From Advenella kashmirensis W13003 (lineage in GTDB: Bacteria > Pseudomonadota > Gammaproteobacteria > Burkholderiales > Burkholderiaceae_B): 64,000 nucleotides of DNA. The notes below the pieces were generated by a model, which was not told the DNA's origin, made no database searches, and was given only the letters and a program-made list of their open reading frames with translations. The DNA lies in the NCBI RefSeq assembly GCF_000506985.1, contig NZ_KI650983.1, positions 62,001-126,000 on the forward strand, read 5' to 3'. Below are positions 1 through 8,834 of the stretch, in pieces; the stretch's first letter is position 1, and every line of letters starts with the position of its first letter. A program made the translations under genes and the position numbers.

Positions 1-2
1 CC

Positions 3-686
3 ATGGGCCTGCATATCATCAACCCGGCCTCCCCCGGCAACCAGCAGGAAATGTGGCTGGTGGACACCGTACACCAACTGGCTGACCGGGCCGGCATCGG
101 GCATCCGGAAGTGGCGATCTATGAAGGCGAGCCTAACGCATTCGCCACCGGCGCGTTCAAGAATGACTCGCTGGTCGCCGTCTCAACCGGCCTGCTCAAC
201 GGAATGAGCGAAGAGGAAGTGACGGCTGTCCTGGGTCATGAGGTCGCGCACATTGCCAACGGAGACATGGTCACCCTGACCCTCATCCAGGGCGTGGTCA
301 ACACATTTGTGGTTTTCCTGGCCCGCGTCGTAGGCTACTTCATTGACAAGACTGTTTTCCGCAACGAACGCGGGGTCGGCCCGGGCTATTACATCACGGT
401 TGTCGTCTGTGAGATCGTATTCGGCATTCTGGCCTCAATCATCGTGGCCTGGTTTTCCCGTCAGCGCGAATACCGCGCCGATGCCGGCTCGGCACAGATG
501 CTGGGGTCTGCCTCTCCCATGATCAACGCGCTGGCCCGGCTGGGCGGCATGCATCCCGGCGAACTGCCCAAACAGTTCGAATCGTCCGGGATCAGCGGTG
601 GCCAGGGCGTAGCCGCCTTGTTCGCGACCCATCCGCCGATCGAACACCGCATTAACGCGCTGCGCGCACGTATCGTTCAGTCCTGA
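3..686 (+). CDS. htpX: Protease HtpX homologue, 5'-truncated by the window edge
   Basis: Membrane zinc metalloprotease of the M48B family, which degrades misfolded membrane proteins. The visible 227 residues carry the zinc motif HEVAH at residues 79-83 and the third ligand glutamate in REYRAD near residue 157. Two hydrophobic segments (about 95-115 and 131-150) lie between them. The family is usually about 280-290 residues, so roughly the first 60, including the N-terminal membrane helices, lie upstream of the window. The ATG at position 3 is therefore probably internal. The reading frame is open to the left edge. Confidence 0.93.
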   Translation: MGLHIINPASPGNQQEMWLVDTVHQLADRAGIGHPEVAIYEGEPNAFATGAFKNDSLVAVSTGLLNGMSEEEVTAVLGHEVAHIANGDMVTLTLIQGVVNTFVVFLARVVGYFIDKTVFRNERGVGPGYYITVVVCEIVFGILASIIVAWFSRQREYRADAGSAQMLGSASPMINALARLGGMHPGELPKQFESSGISGGQGVAALFATHPPIEHRINALRARIVQS

Positions 687-703
687 ACATAACAGGCCTG
701 GCT

Positions 704-1675
704 TCACTGGATTTTTTCTGCCAGGCCGCGCCATTTTTTGATCCCTGCCGCCACGGACGCCGCGGCCTCTTGCGGTGAGCCCCCGATGGGTACTGCACCT
801 TCTGCGGACAAGGTCTCCCGCACCTGCGGGTCGCTCAGTATCTGGTTAATCTGTTGATTCAACTTATTAACAATACTGTCCGGCGTGCCTGACGGAACCA
901 GCAAGCCAAACCAACCCACACCCTCATAACCGGGCAGCCCCGACTCGGCCACAGTCGGCACATCAGCAAGCGCGGGCGAACGCGCCGCGCCCGTGACAGC
1001 CAGTGCCTTAAGTTTGCCCGCCTGAATCTGCGGCAGCACCAGTGGGAACGGCGCAAAATTCAACTGAGTCATGCCCGCAACAAGATCGTTGACAGCCGGC
1101 CCGCTTCCCTTATAGGGAACATGGGTCAGCTCAATCCCGGCCATTGATGCGAACAGCTCACCAAAAAGATGATTGGACGTTCCCTTGCCAGAGGAACCAT
1201 AGTTCAGTTTGCCCGGATTTTTCTTCGCATAGGCGATCAGCTGTGTCACATTGGAGACCGGCAGGCTGGCCGTTGCCGTCAGGATGGTCGGCGGGGTCGC
1301 CAGCAGAATCACCGGCTTGAGATCCTTCACCGGATCATATGAAAGATCCTTGTATAGACTTTGGGCGACAAGAATATTGCCAAACGCCCCCAAAATCATG
1401 GTATAGCCATCGGGTTTGGATTTGGCAACTTGACTGACCCCGATCGTACCGCCTGCGCCGGGCCTATTCTCCACCACGACCGGGACGTTCCACGCCTGCC
1501 CCAGATGCTGTGCAACCAGGCGACCAAGAAGGTCGGTGTTGCCGCCGGGCGTGTAAGGAACAACAATTCGGATCGGTTTGCCGGGATAAGGCTCTGCGGC
1601 CATCGCCAAGGTGTTGATCACAGTACTACAGGCGAAGGCAGAGAGCAGAAGAAGGGAACGAAGAAAATGTCTCAT
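704..1675 (-). CDS. Bug-family tripartite tricarboxylate transporter substrate-binding protein
   Basis: Periplasmic solute receptor of the Bug (TctC-like) family, highly expanded in Alcaligenaceae. An ATG at 1675 gives 323 residues with a clear Sec signal peptide (about residues 1-26, ending AMAA before EPYPGKPIRIVVPY). The Bug hallmark VPYTPGGNTD follows directly, and VVENRPGAGGTIG lies downstream. A longer upstream reading frame exists but would bury the signal peptide. No TctA/TctB membrane subunits are adjacent, which is common for orphan Bug receptors. The ligand is unknown. It sits just downstream of the 2OG-Fe(II) oxygenase gene on the same strand, about 80 bp apart, suggesting co-expression and a related organic-acid or sulfonate substrate. 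Confidence 0.9.
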   Translation of the reverse strand: MRHFLRSLLLLSAFACSTVINTLAMAAEPYPGKPIRIVVPYTPGGNTDLLGRLVAQHLGQAWNVPVVVENRPGAGGTIGVSQVAKSKPDGYTMILGAFGNILVAQSLYKDLSYDPVKDLKPVILLATPPTILTATASLPVSNVTQLIAYAKKNPGKLNYGSSGKGTSNHLFGELFASMAGIELTHVPYKGSGPAVNDLVAGMTQLNFAPFPLVLPQIQAGKLKALAVTGAARSPALADVPTVAESGLPGYEGVGWFGLLVPSGTPDSIVNKLNQQINQILSDPQVRETLSAEGAVPIGGSPQEAAASVAAGIKKWRGLAEKIQ

Positions 1676-1757
1676 GATTTTTGTGTTCTCATTATTTGTA
1701 TTGAAGGCGGTATGTATTAAAGGCGACGCAGCGGCAACCAGGCCTGAACAAGCCGGC

Positions 1758-2783
1758 TCACGCACGCACTGCCGTTCCGTGGCGACTTTGATAGGATGTT
1801 GCAAATTCCCGGGTCTGGGCGAACACGGGTGGCAGCGCACGACCATTAGGTAATGTCAGCCACGCGCGCAGCAGATGTCGACGCGCCTCGGGATCCTGGG
1901 CATCCTCATACTTGGTGCGCGCATGGAGAACCGCGTAATTGTTGGCGATCTGAATATCGCCCGGCTCCATGTAAAAACCCAGCTGAATTGCGGGATCGTT
2001 ACAGATTTCCTCAACCAGCCCGATCGCTTCCTGCTGTGCCAGGGTAAGCCTGGGTACCTCGGGAAAGCGCTGCGCCGCCATCAGATACCGTTTTTTATAC
2101 AGCACACTGAGCCGACCATCGAAAAAATTCAGAATCGGTGCGCTTTGTATCTTCAATCCGCTCGGATGCTGGCCGCGCGCATCGAAGTGAAATGGCTGCT
2201 GCAACACCTCAAGCAGATCAGGCCGGCGCGCCAGCACTTCGTTGTAAATTGTACCGACGCTCACCAGCTTGCTCATGCCGCCGGAAACCGCCGTTCTCAG
2301 GCACAGCAACATGAAAGCATCGCCGCCGTCGTTATGAAAGGTCAACTCATCGTCAGTCTGATAACTGCGTACCTCGTCAGATCCTTCGACGCGCAAATTC
2401 GTGTTGGTTACGCTATGCATGCGATTGCCCAACTTGTCCTGTGCCTGTGGCTCACCAAGCAGTAAAGAAAGCGCCCAGAAAATGAGACGGTTTTGTGCCA
2501 GTGTATAGCGCGTGACCGGGACCCCTCGTATCAGCGCAAAGCCCCGCCCCCCTTCGAGCTGTGTCCGTACACGCGCAAACCTCGCCTGCAGATGCGATAG
2601 CTGAAAATCCTGCAGTCCAAGCTGTTCGGGTTCAACGACGTCTGGTCCAAAATTTTGCAGCATGGCTTCCAGTTCTGCGAGTTCTTGCACTTCCAGCCGT
2701 TCGATCCAGTCCTGTCGTTCGCTCAATTGCGCACCTGTCCATACTTCCGGGCCCATCAAGGGGCCTGTCACACCGTCGTTCAT
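1758..2783 (-). CDS. TauD/TfdA-family 2-oxoglutarate Fe(II) dioxygenase
   Basis: Probable non-haem iron, 2-oxoglutarate-dependent oxygenase of the clavaminate synthase/TauD superfamily, 341 residues. The iron-binding facial triad is visible: His150 and Asp152 in FHNDGGD, and distal His287 in VLHARTKYED. Arg306 in HLLRAWL is the likely 2-oxoglutarate carboxylate ligand. The substrate cannot be told from sequence; relatives hydroxylate sulfonates, aryloxyalkanoates or other carboxylates. The gene is divergent from a LysR regulator at 2964, and a Bug receptor follows it. This layout fits a regulated uptake and oxidation unit. Confidence 0.82.
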   Translation of the reverse strand: MNDGVTGPLMGPEVWTGAQLSERQDWIERLEVQELAELEAMLQNFGPDVVEPEQLGLQDFQLSHLQARFARVRTQLEGGRGFALIRGVPVTRYTLAQNRLIFWALSLLLGEPQAQDKLGNRMHSVTNTNLRVEGSDEVRSYQTDDELTFHNDGGDAFMLLCLRTAVSGGMSKLVSVGTIYNEVLARRPDLLEVLQQPFHFDARGQHPSGLKIQSAPILNFFDGRLSVLYKKRYLMAAQRFPEVPRLTLAQQEAIGLVEEICNDPAIQLGFYMEPGDIQIANNYAVLHARTKYEDAQDPEARRHLLRAWLTLPNGRALPPVFAQTREFATSYQSRHGTAVRA

Positions 2784-2918
2784 TGCATTTCCTTTTTAAG
2801 ACAAAATGCGGTTTCAGATACTGGCGCGCGCATCGCACGCCACCGAGCAACAAACCGCTACACCGCTCATCAGAAAGACTATAGGAGGCTGAAATTTATT
2901 TGTCTATTTCCATTTTTT

Positions 2919-2944
2919 GATAAACTTATCTGATATTTGGATAA
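2919..2944. promoter_or_regulatory. Overlapping inverted repeats in the LysR/oxygenase divergent intergenic region
   Basis: TTATC at 2926-2930 and GATAA at 2940-2944 form an inverted repeat with a 9-nt spacer. A second GATAA at 2919-2923 pairs with the same TTATC with a 2-nt spacer. The sites lie 20 nt upstream of the LysR start, between the divergent genes, where LysR-family operators usually are. Binding by the adjacent regulator is inferred from position and symmetry. Confidence 0.45.
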
Positions 2945-2963
2945 ATTAGACAAGGCATACGCG

Positions 2964-3881
2964 ATGTCGATCACGTTAAAACAGATTGAAGCGTTTCTCG
3001 CTGTCGCCCGAACCCTGAGCTTCAGTCAGGCCGCCGACGCCGTACATCTGTCACAGCCGGCTCTCAGTGCCAATATCCAGCGATTGGAGCAAACGCTGGG
3101 CGCACGTCTTTTTGATCGCGACACGCGATCTGTCACCCTATCTGTCGTCGGACTGGAGTTTTTTGACATTGCCTGCGCACTGACCAATCAACTGACGCGC
3201 GGACTGGAACATATGCATGAGGTAGTGTCCGGCACCCACGGGCATCTGAGTATTGCGGTCGCACCATCGGTTGCCGCCGGTGTCCTTCCCAACGTGCTGG
3301 TGCGATACAGACAGGCGTATCCAAATATCCGCCTGCACGTGCATGATGTATTGACCAATATCGGGATTGACATGGTGCGAAATGGCAGCGCTGATATCGC
3401 GCTACTGCCCGAGCAACCCGATGCCGACGATCTTGACCAGCATGTTCTATTTCAGGACCCCCTGATCGTATTATGCGCAACGAATCATCCGCTGGCGTCG
3501 CTCGAGTGGGTGGATTGGCCGGACATTTTTGCTCACGATCTCATTGTGAGAGGGCAAAATAGCAGTGTGCGACAATTGCTGGAAGCGCAGTATTTGCAAC
3601 ACGGCCAGATACTTCGACCGGCATTCGAAGTCAATCACGTCGGAACCGCGTTAGGATTGATTAGCGCAGGGCTGGGCATTGGCGTGGTCCCATCCTCGCT
3701 TTTTCATACAGTCAATATGACCGGTATGCATGCCGGTCAATTCAAAGCTCAGGCCGCACCCTATTGGACCATCTGTGCCACCACGCCCAATACCCGTTCG
3801 CCTGCGCCCACCGTCGAACCTTTCATACAATTATGTCTGGCGTACCTGAAATCCACCGGGAATCAACCAGTCTCTTTATGA
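2964..3881 (+). CDS. LysR-family transcriptional regulator
   Basis: DNA-binding regulator of 305 residues. The N-terminal winged helix-turn-helix is typical (ITLKQIEAFLAVARTLSFSQAADAVHLSQPALS), followed by a periplasmic-binding-protein-like effector domain. The ATG at 2964 matches the usual family N-terminus better than an in-frame ATG at 2937. Divergent orientation from the dioxygenase and Bug receptor genes suggests it controls them in response to their substrate. Its stop overlaps the end of the convergent hydrolase gene by 6 bp. Confidence 0.88.
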   Translation: MSITLKQIEAFLAVARTLSFSQAADAVHLSQPALSANIQRLEQTLGARLFDRDTRSVTLSVVGLEFFDIACALTNQLTRGLEHMHEVVSGTHGHLSIAVAPSVAAGVLPNVLVRYRQAYPNIRLHVHDVLTNIGIDMVRNGSADIALLPEQPDADDLDQHVLFQDPLIVLCATNHPLASLEWVDWPDIFAHDLIVRGQNSSVRQLLEAQYLQHGQILRPAFEVNHVGTALGLISAGLGIGVVPSSLFHTVNMTGMHAGQFKAQAAPYWTICATTPNTRSPAPTVEPFIQLCLAYLKSTGNQPVSL

Positions 3882-4730
3882 AGCGGAACGCTGCCTGTCG
3901 GCACGGCGGGCATGGGCCGGATCAAGCATAAAATGCTCCAGCACGCAGACCGCCACCTGCTCCCGGTCGTTATCGACGCAAATCATGTGATAGCTGTTTT
4001 CCAGAACGACGACATTGACTGTCGTGCCGGTCATCTGTTTTTGCAGGTAATAGGCGGATTTGATTGAAGTGAGTTCGTCTTCCCTGGCATGCACGATCAG
4101 CGTCGCGCAGCCGATGTGTTCAAGACTCTGCCTGACCCAGTTGCGCAAACGGTCCACTTGCCTGACTACTGCCAGCGGCACCCATTGATAATGAAAACTG
4201 TCGCCCTTGGCAAAACGCGACTTGACGATTCGGCGCACCAGTTCGTTTTTGATCCCATAGGGCTCTTCTTCCTCGACCCGAATACGCTGCGCGATATACG
4301 GGATTGCATACAAAAGATGACGAAAGTGGCGATACCACGGTGTTGACCATCCATCCAGATAGACCGGAGGCGCAAGCAATACCAGCCGGCCCTTGGCATG
4401 GCGTTCGCGCTTGGCCAGTTCCGCGGCCAGCAGCGATCCCATGCACATTCCCATGATGTGCACGGTTTCATATTGATCGACAATTTCCCGGTACTTGGCC
4501 TGCACTGCATCAATCCAGTCTTCGGCACTCACATTCAGCAGATCTGTGGGATCGCCCCCGTGGCCCGGCAGCGTCAATGCATGCGTCTGGACACCGGCAC
4601 GATTCAAGATTTTGTGCAAAGATCCCAGATCGAACTGAGTCCCTCCCAAACCATGAATCAGCAGCGCGCCAACCGAATTGGATGCCTTTTCCATGGGTGC
4701 ACTAGCCTGGATTATGCCCGACGTCGTCAT
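3876..4730 (-). CDS. Alpha/beta hydrolase with a cysteine at the nucleophile position
   Basis: Alpha/beta-hydrolase fold protein of about 284 residues, resembling monoacylglycerol lipase or carboxylesterase. HGLGG (residues 26-30) supplies the oxyanion loop. The nucleophile elbow reads GMCMG, with Cys96 where Ser is usual. Asp219 (AREDELTS) and His248 (NSYHMI) complete a plausible triad. Cys nucleophiles are known in dienelactone-hydrolase relatives, so the enzyme may still be active. The start is uncertain: ATG at 4730 overlaps the MASE1 gene end by 29 bp, and ATG at 4694 would avoid the overlap. The neighbouring MASE1 gene is transcribed in the same direction and is probably co-expressed. 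Confidence 0.75.
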   Translation of the reverse strand: MTTSGIIQASAPMEKASNSVGALLIHGLGGTQFDLGSLHKILNRAGVQTHALTLPGHGGDPTDLLNVSAEDWIDAVQAKYREIVDQYETVHIMGMCMGSLLAAELAKRERHAKGRLVLLAPPVYLDGWSTPWYRHFRHLLYAIPYIAQRIRVEEEEPYGIKNELVRRIVKSRFAKGDSFHYQWVPLAVVRQVDRLRNWVRQSLEHIGCATLIVHAREDELTSIKSAYYLQKQMTGTTVNVVVLENSYHMICVDNDREQVAVCVLEHFMLDPAHARRADRQRSAS

Positions 4731-6000
4731 TTCCCGGCAGACGCAACAATCCATTGATCCGGTACACCTGATCATCCAGATCTGCCAGCGGCCCGCCGGT
4801 ATCGACGACGCGAAAGCATTGATCCGTCGCGCTGCATATGCGAAAACGCAATTCGGCGGCTGCCGCCGCCGTCCGCACCGAGCTCCGCGCATCGAAGCCC
4901 TCAACAACCTGCGGGCGATCAGCCGGATGCACATGTTTGAGGAAAGCATCCAGTGTCGCCAGATCAGATGGCGTCAGACCCAACAGGCCGCGTGTATCTC
5001 CGGCCCAGATAAACTGCTGGCTGGCCGGGTCATACTCATACACCAGATGCTGGCTGCCCTGCAACGCCGCCTCGAACCGCAGCTTCCAGACCGCCGCGTC
5101 GCGCAAAGCGCGATTGCGCGTGGAAATAATCGCCGTCATCAGTAAACCGGCCAGGCAGGCCGCGCCAATATAACCCTGTACTTCGAGCAGACCGTTGCCG
5201 AAAAACGCCATGGAATCTGCAAAAGGCCCCTCGTTCTGGGCCGTGTTGAAGGCCGCCACCAGAGCCAGCACCAGGGTCGCCAGCGTCAGCCCGCGCTGGT
5301 CCCAGACCAGCGCCACCAGAACAACGAAAAGCAATGGCAGATACGACAGCTCATAGCTCTGGGAGCCCAGCACCGCAACGCTGGTCGGCCCATCAAAGGC
5401 CAGGGCCGCAGAGGCGACCAGCAGCACAAACCAGATCAGGCCGAAGTAGAAATTGGTTTGCGTTGATCCGCCCGAACGTCTGGCCCGGAACGCAGACCAG
5501 GCAATAACGAGAGGCGCTCCCACCAGGTTGCCGATCAAATCGGCAACAAACCAGGTGTAGACGCGCGTTGACGCTCCGGCATTCACCAGGCTGAGCCCCA
5601 GACTGTTCAACACCGTACCGACAATCGCCCCGACCAGCAACAGGCCAAGAAAGTACGCCAGATTGGAAGGGCTTTGCAGATTAAAGTGAGGCAGCACACG
5701 CTTGCGCCAGACTGCGGCTATCCCGCACATCACCACAAGATCGGTGAGCATGTAGACCAGTGACACGGGCAAGGCCCTGCCGGTCCACATGCCCGCCAGC
5801 AGGTGCAACGCGCCCGCGATCAGCACCCAGCCTAGCCAGTCTTTTCTACGACTGGCCATCAATGCCCCCAGCAGGATGCCGCCGGCGGGCCAGAGCAAAG
5901 TGGACTGGCTGTCGGGATCTCTGATGCCAATGCACAAAAAAGCCAGAACGCCATAGACGACAGCAAATAACGCCATTCTCAAGACGAGGGTATCTTTCAT
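4702..6000 (-). CDS. MASE1-domain membrane sensor with a PAS-like domain
   Basis: Integral membrane protein of about 432 residues. The N-terminal roughly 300 residues contain eight or more hydrophobic helices with the MASE1 pattern (LLWPAGGILLGAL, WFVADLIGNLVGAPLVI). A cytoplasmic PAS-like segment follows (about 320-425: LVYEYDPASQQFIWAGD, LLGLTPSDLATLDAFLKHVHPADR). MASE1 proteins normally end in histidine kinase, GGDEF or EAL output domains; none is present here, so this is a sensor-only form. The ATG at 6000 precedes the first helix; an upstream in-frame ATG at 6072 would add a polar stretch. It may signal through a partner or be a remnant. Confidence 0.75.
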   Translation of the reverse strand: MKDTLVLRMALFAVVYGVLAFLCIGIRDPDSQSTLLWPAGGILLGALMASRRKDWLGWVLIAGALHLLAGMWTGRALPVSLVYMLTDLVVMCGIAAVWRKRVLPHFNLQSPSNLAYFLGLLLVGAIVGTVLNSLGLSLVNAGASTRVYTWFVADLIGNLVGAPLVIAWSAFRARRSGGSTQTNFYFGLIWFVLLVASAALAFDGPTSVAVLGSQSYELSYLPLLFVVLVALVWDQRGLTLATLVLALVAAFNTAQNEGPFADSMAFFGNGLLEVQGYIGAACLAGLLMTAIISTRNRALRDAAVWKLRFEAALQGSQHLVYEYDPASQQFIWAGDTRGLLGLTPSDLATLDAFLKHVHPADRPQVVEGFDARSSVRTAAAAAELRFRICSATDQCFRVVDTGGPLADLDDQVYRINGLLRLPGNDDVGHNPG

Positions 6001-6116
6001 ATATCGGGTCCAGTATCCGCTTTTGCCGCCGCTCTGAGGTACGTCGCGCGCTTGACGCCCATCATAACGCAAGTCCGCCTGCGGTCAAAGCAAAGCACGT
6101 ATCCGGCAAGCCCGGT

Positions 6117-8834
6117 CTAATGCGCTTCTTCCCAATTGTTACCCACGCCTGTCTCGGCCACCAGCGGCACGGCCAGACTGGCCACATCACACATCAGGCC
6201 CGGCAAGGCCTGGCTGACCAGGTCCTGCTCTGCATGCGGCACGTCCAGCACCAGTTCATCGTGGACCTGCATGACCAGACGTGAACCCAGTTTTTCCTTT
6301 TCGAGCCAGTCCTGCACGGCCACCATGGCCATTTTGATCAGATCGGCCGATGTGCCCTGCATCGGCGCGTTGATGGCCGCCCGCTCGGCGCCGGCGCGGC
6401 GCGGACCTTTTGCATTGATTTCCGGCAACCACAAGCGCCGGCCGAATACAGTTTCCACGTATCCGTTGGCCGAGGCCTCTTTCTTGATGCGTGACATATA
6501 TTCGGCGACGCCGGGATAGCGGGCGAAATACCGGTCAATATAGGTTTGCGCCGCATCGCGGGTAATACCCAAATTGGCGGCCAGTCCGAACGCACTCATG
6601 CCATAGATCAGACCAAAGTTAATGGCCTTGGCGGCCCGGCGCTGTTCGGCATTGACGTCAGCGGGCGCCACGCCAAACACCTCGGCGGCGGTTGCCCGGT
6701 GAATATCTTCCCCCTCGCGGAACGCACGCTGCAGATTGACGTCGCCTGACAAATGCGCCATCACCCGCAACTCGATCTGGGAATAGTCGGCGGACACAAT
6801 CACGCCCCCGTCCGATGGAACAAACGCCATGCGAATGCGCCGCCCTTCTTCGGTACGCACTGGAATATTCTGCAGATTGGGATCCGAGGACGCCAGCCTG
6901 CCGGTAATCACGGCGGCCTGCGCATAATCGGTGTGCACCCGCCCGGTCGCCGGATTGATCATCTTCGGCAATTTATCGGTATAGGTCGATTTCAGCTTGG
7001 CCAGCCCCCGATAATCCAGCAGGGTGCGCGGCAATGGGTAATCTGCGGCCAGCTTTGCCAGCACATCTTCATCAGTAGAGGGCGCGCCCTTGGGCGTCTT
7101 GCGCACCACCGGCAGATTCATTTTGACAAACAGAATCTCGCCCAGCTGTTTGGGAGAATTCAGGTTGAACGGCTGGCCAGCCAGTTCGTAGGCCTTGTTT
7201 TCCAGATCAACCAGGGTTGCACCGATCTGCGCACTCTGCTGGCGCAACATGGACTCGTCAATGCGAACCCCCTGGCGCTCGATCAGGGTCAGAACTCGGG
7301 AAACCTGCACTTCCAGACGATAAATACGCTGCAGGCCTTCCTGTTGCTGCACCAGAGGCGCAAGTGCCCGATAAAGCTGCAGCGTGAAGTCGGCATCTTC
7401 GGACGCATAGTGGGTCGCTGTTTCGATATCTACTTCGTCAAAACAGATCTGTTTGGCCCCCTTGCCGCAAATGTCCTCGTAGGTGGTGCCGGTACGGCCC
7501 AGGTAGCGTTGCGCCAGTTCCTGCATGCCCACATTGCGATGCGACTCAAGCACATAGGCCATAAGCATGGTGTCGTCTTCAATGCCTGCCAGTTGAATGC
7601 CTTCGTTCAGAAAGACATGGCTGTCGTACTTGGCGTTATGCAACACCTTGGCGGCCGCCGCATCTTCCAGCCAGCCGCGCATCGCTGCCAGTGTCTGGGT
7701 TTTATCCAGTTGCACACCGGCTCCCGTACCACGGTGGGCCAGCGGAATGTACCAGGCAGACCCGGGTTCGATGGCAAGTGAAATACCAACCAAACGCGCC
7801 TGCATCGGGTTCAGGGACGTGGTTTCGGTATCAATGGCGACCAGCGCTGCCTGTCGGATGGCATCGAAACAGGCACGGAATTTTTCCTCGGTGTCGACCG
7901 TCAGATAACTGACCTGCGCCGGCGCCTCGGGCAGATTCTGCGCCACACGGGCATCCTGCTCCGGCATCCGGTCGGCATCGCCGGTCAGCTCGCGCAGCCA
8001 GGTGCGAAAACCATAACGATCATAGATGGCGGTGAGCGTGGGCACATCGGGTGCCTTGGGCAACAGGTCCCCGATTCCCTGCATGAACTCGGCCAGCTCG
8101 CAGTCGCGCCTGACGGTAATCAGGTTGCGGGTCAGCTCAAACTGGGGAATGGCATCACGCAGATTCTGGCCCGCGACGCCCTTGATACTGTCGGCATTGG
8201 CCACCAGATTATCAAGACTGTCATACTCACTGAGCCATTTCACGGCAGTCTTGGGCCCTACTTTGGTGACCCCTGGCACATTATCCACGGCATCGCCGAT
8301 CAGCATCAGATAGTCCACGATCCGATCTGGCCGCACGCCGAACTTGCCAAGCACCCCGGCCTCGTCCAGCTTTTCGCCCGTCATGGTGTTGACCAGCGTA
8401 ATATGGGAATTGACCAGTTGGGCCAAATCCTTGTCGCCAGTTGATATAATGGTATGGATATCGGATCGGGCGGCCAGATCCGCCAGTGTTGCAATTACAT
8501 CGTCCGCTTCCACGCCCGCTGCAGCAATAACCGGCCAGCCCATTGCGCGTATGGCCTCATGAATAGGTGCAGTCTGCACAGCAAGATCGTCCGGCATGGG
8601 CGGCCTGTCCCCTTTGTATTCCGGGTACAGATCATCCCTGAAGGTTTTCCCCTTTGCGTCGAAAATACATGCGGCGTAATCGGCCTTATAATCATCAATG
8701 CATTTGCGCATCATGTTTATCACGCCATAAAGCGCGCCAGTCGGCTCCCCCCGCGCGTTGCGCAAGTCGGGCATGGCATAGAAAGCGCGGTACAAATAGC
8801 TTGATCCGTCAACAAGTAACAAGGTTTTTTTCAT
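6117..8834 (-). CDS. polA: DNA polymerase I
   Basis: Repair and Okazaki-fragment-processing polymerase, 905 residues, full length. Domains in order are the 5'-3' nuclease (about 1-290, starting LLLVDGSSYLYRAFYA), a 3'-5' exonuclease domain with DTETTSLNP retained, and the polymerase domain. Polymerase motif A is DYSQIELRVMAHLSGD, motif B RRAAKAINFGLIYGMSAFG and motif C VHDELVLDVP. The proofreading domain looks intact, unlike in some bacteria. The start codon overlaps, on the opposite strand, the start codon of the LOG-family gene at 8833, so there is no intergenic space upstream. Confidence 0.98.
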   Translation of the reverse strand: MKKTLLLVDGSSYLYRAFYAMPDLRNARGEPTGALYGVINMMRKCIDDYKADYAACIFDAKGKTFRDDLYPEYKGDRPPMPDDLAVQTAPIHEAIRAMGWPVIAAAGVEADDVIATLADLAARSDIHTIISTGDKDLAQLVNSHITLVNTMTGEKLDEAGVLGKFGVRPDRIVDYLMLIGDAVDNVPGVTKVGPKTAVKWLSEYDSLDNLVANADSIKGVAGQNLRDAIPQFELTRNLITVRRDCELAEFMQGIGDLLPKAPDVPTLTAIYDRYGFRTWLRELTGDADRMPEQDARVAQNLPEAPAQVSYLTVDTEEKFRACFDAIRQAALVAIDTETTSLNPMQARLVGISLAIEPGSAWYIPLAHRGTGAGVQLDKTQTLAAMRGWLEDAAAAKVLHNAKYDSHVFLNEGIQLAGIEDDTMLMAYVLESHRNVGMQELAQRYLGRTGTTYEDICGKGAKQICFDEVDIETATHYASEDADFTLQLYRALAPLVQQQEGLQRIYRLEVQVSRVLTLIERQGVRIDESMLRQQSAQIGATLVDLENKAYELAGQPFNLNSPKQLGEILFVKMNLPVVRKTPKGAPSTDEDVLAKLAADYPLPRTLLDYRGLAKLKSTYTDKLPKMINPATGRVHTDYAQAAVITGRLASSDPNLQNIPVRTEEGRRIRMAFVPSDGGVIVSADYSQIELRVMAHLSGDVNLQRAFREGEDIHRATAAEVFGVAPADVNAEQRRAAKAINFGLIYGMSAFGLAANLGITRDAAQTYIDRYFARYPGVAEYMSRIKKEASANGYVETVFGRRLWLPEINAKGPRRAGAERAAINAPMQGTSADLIKMAMVAVQDWLEKEKLGSRLVMQVHDELVLDVPHAEQDLVSQALPGLMCDVASLAVPLVAETGVGNNWEEAH

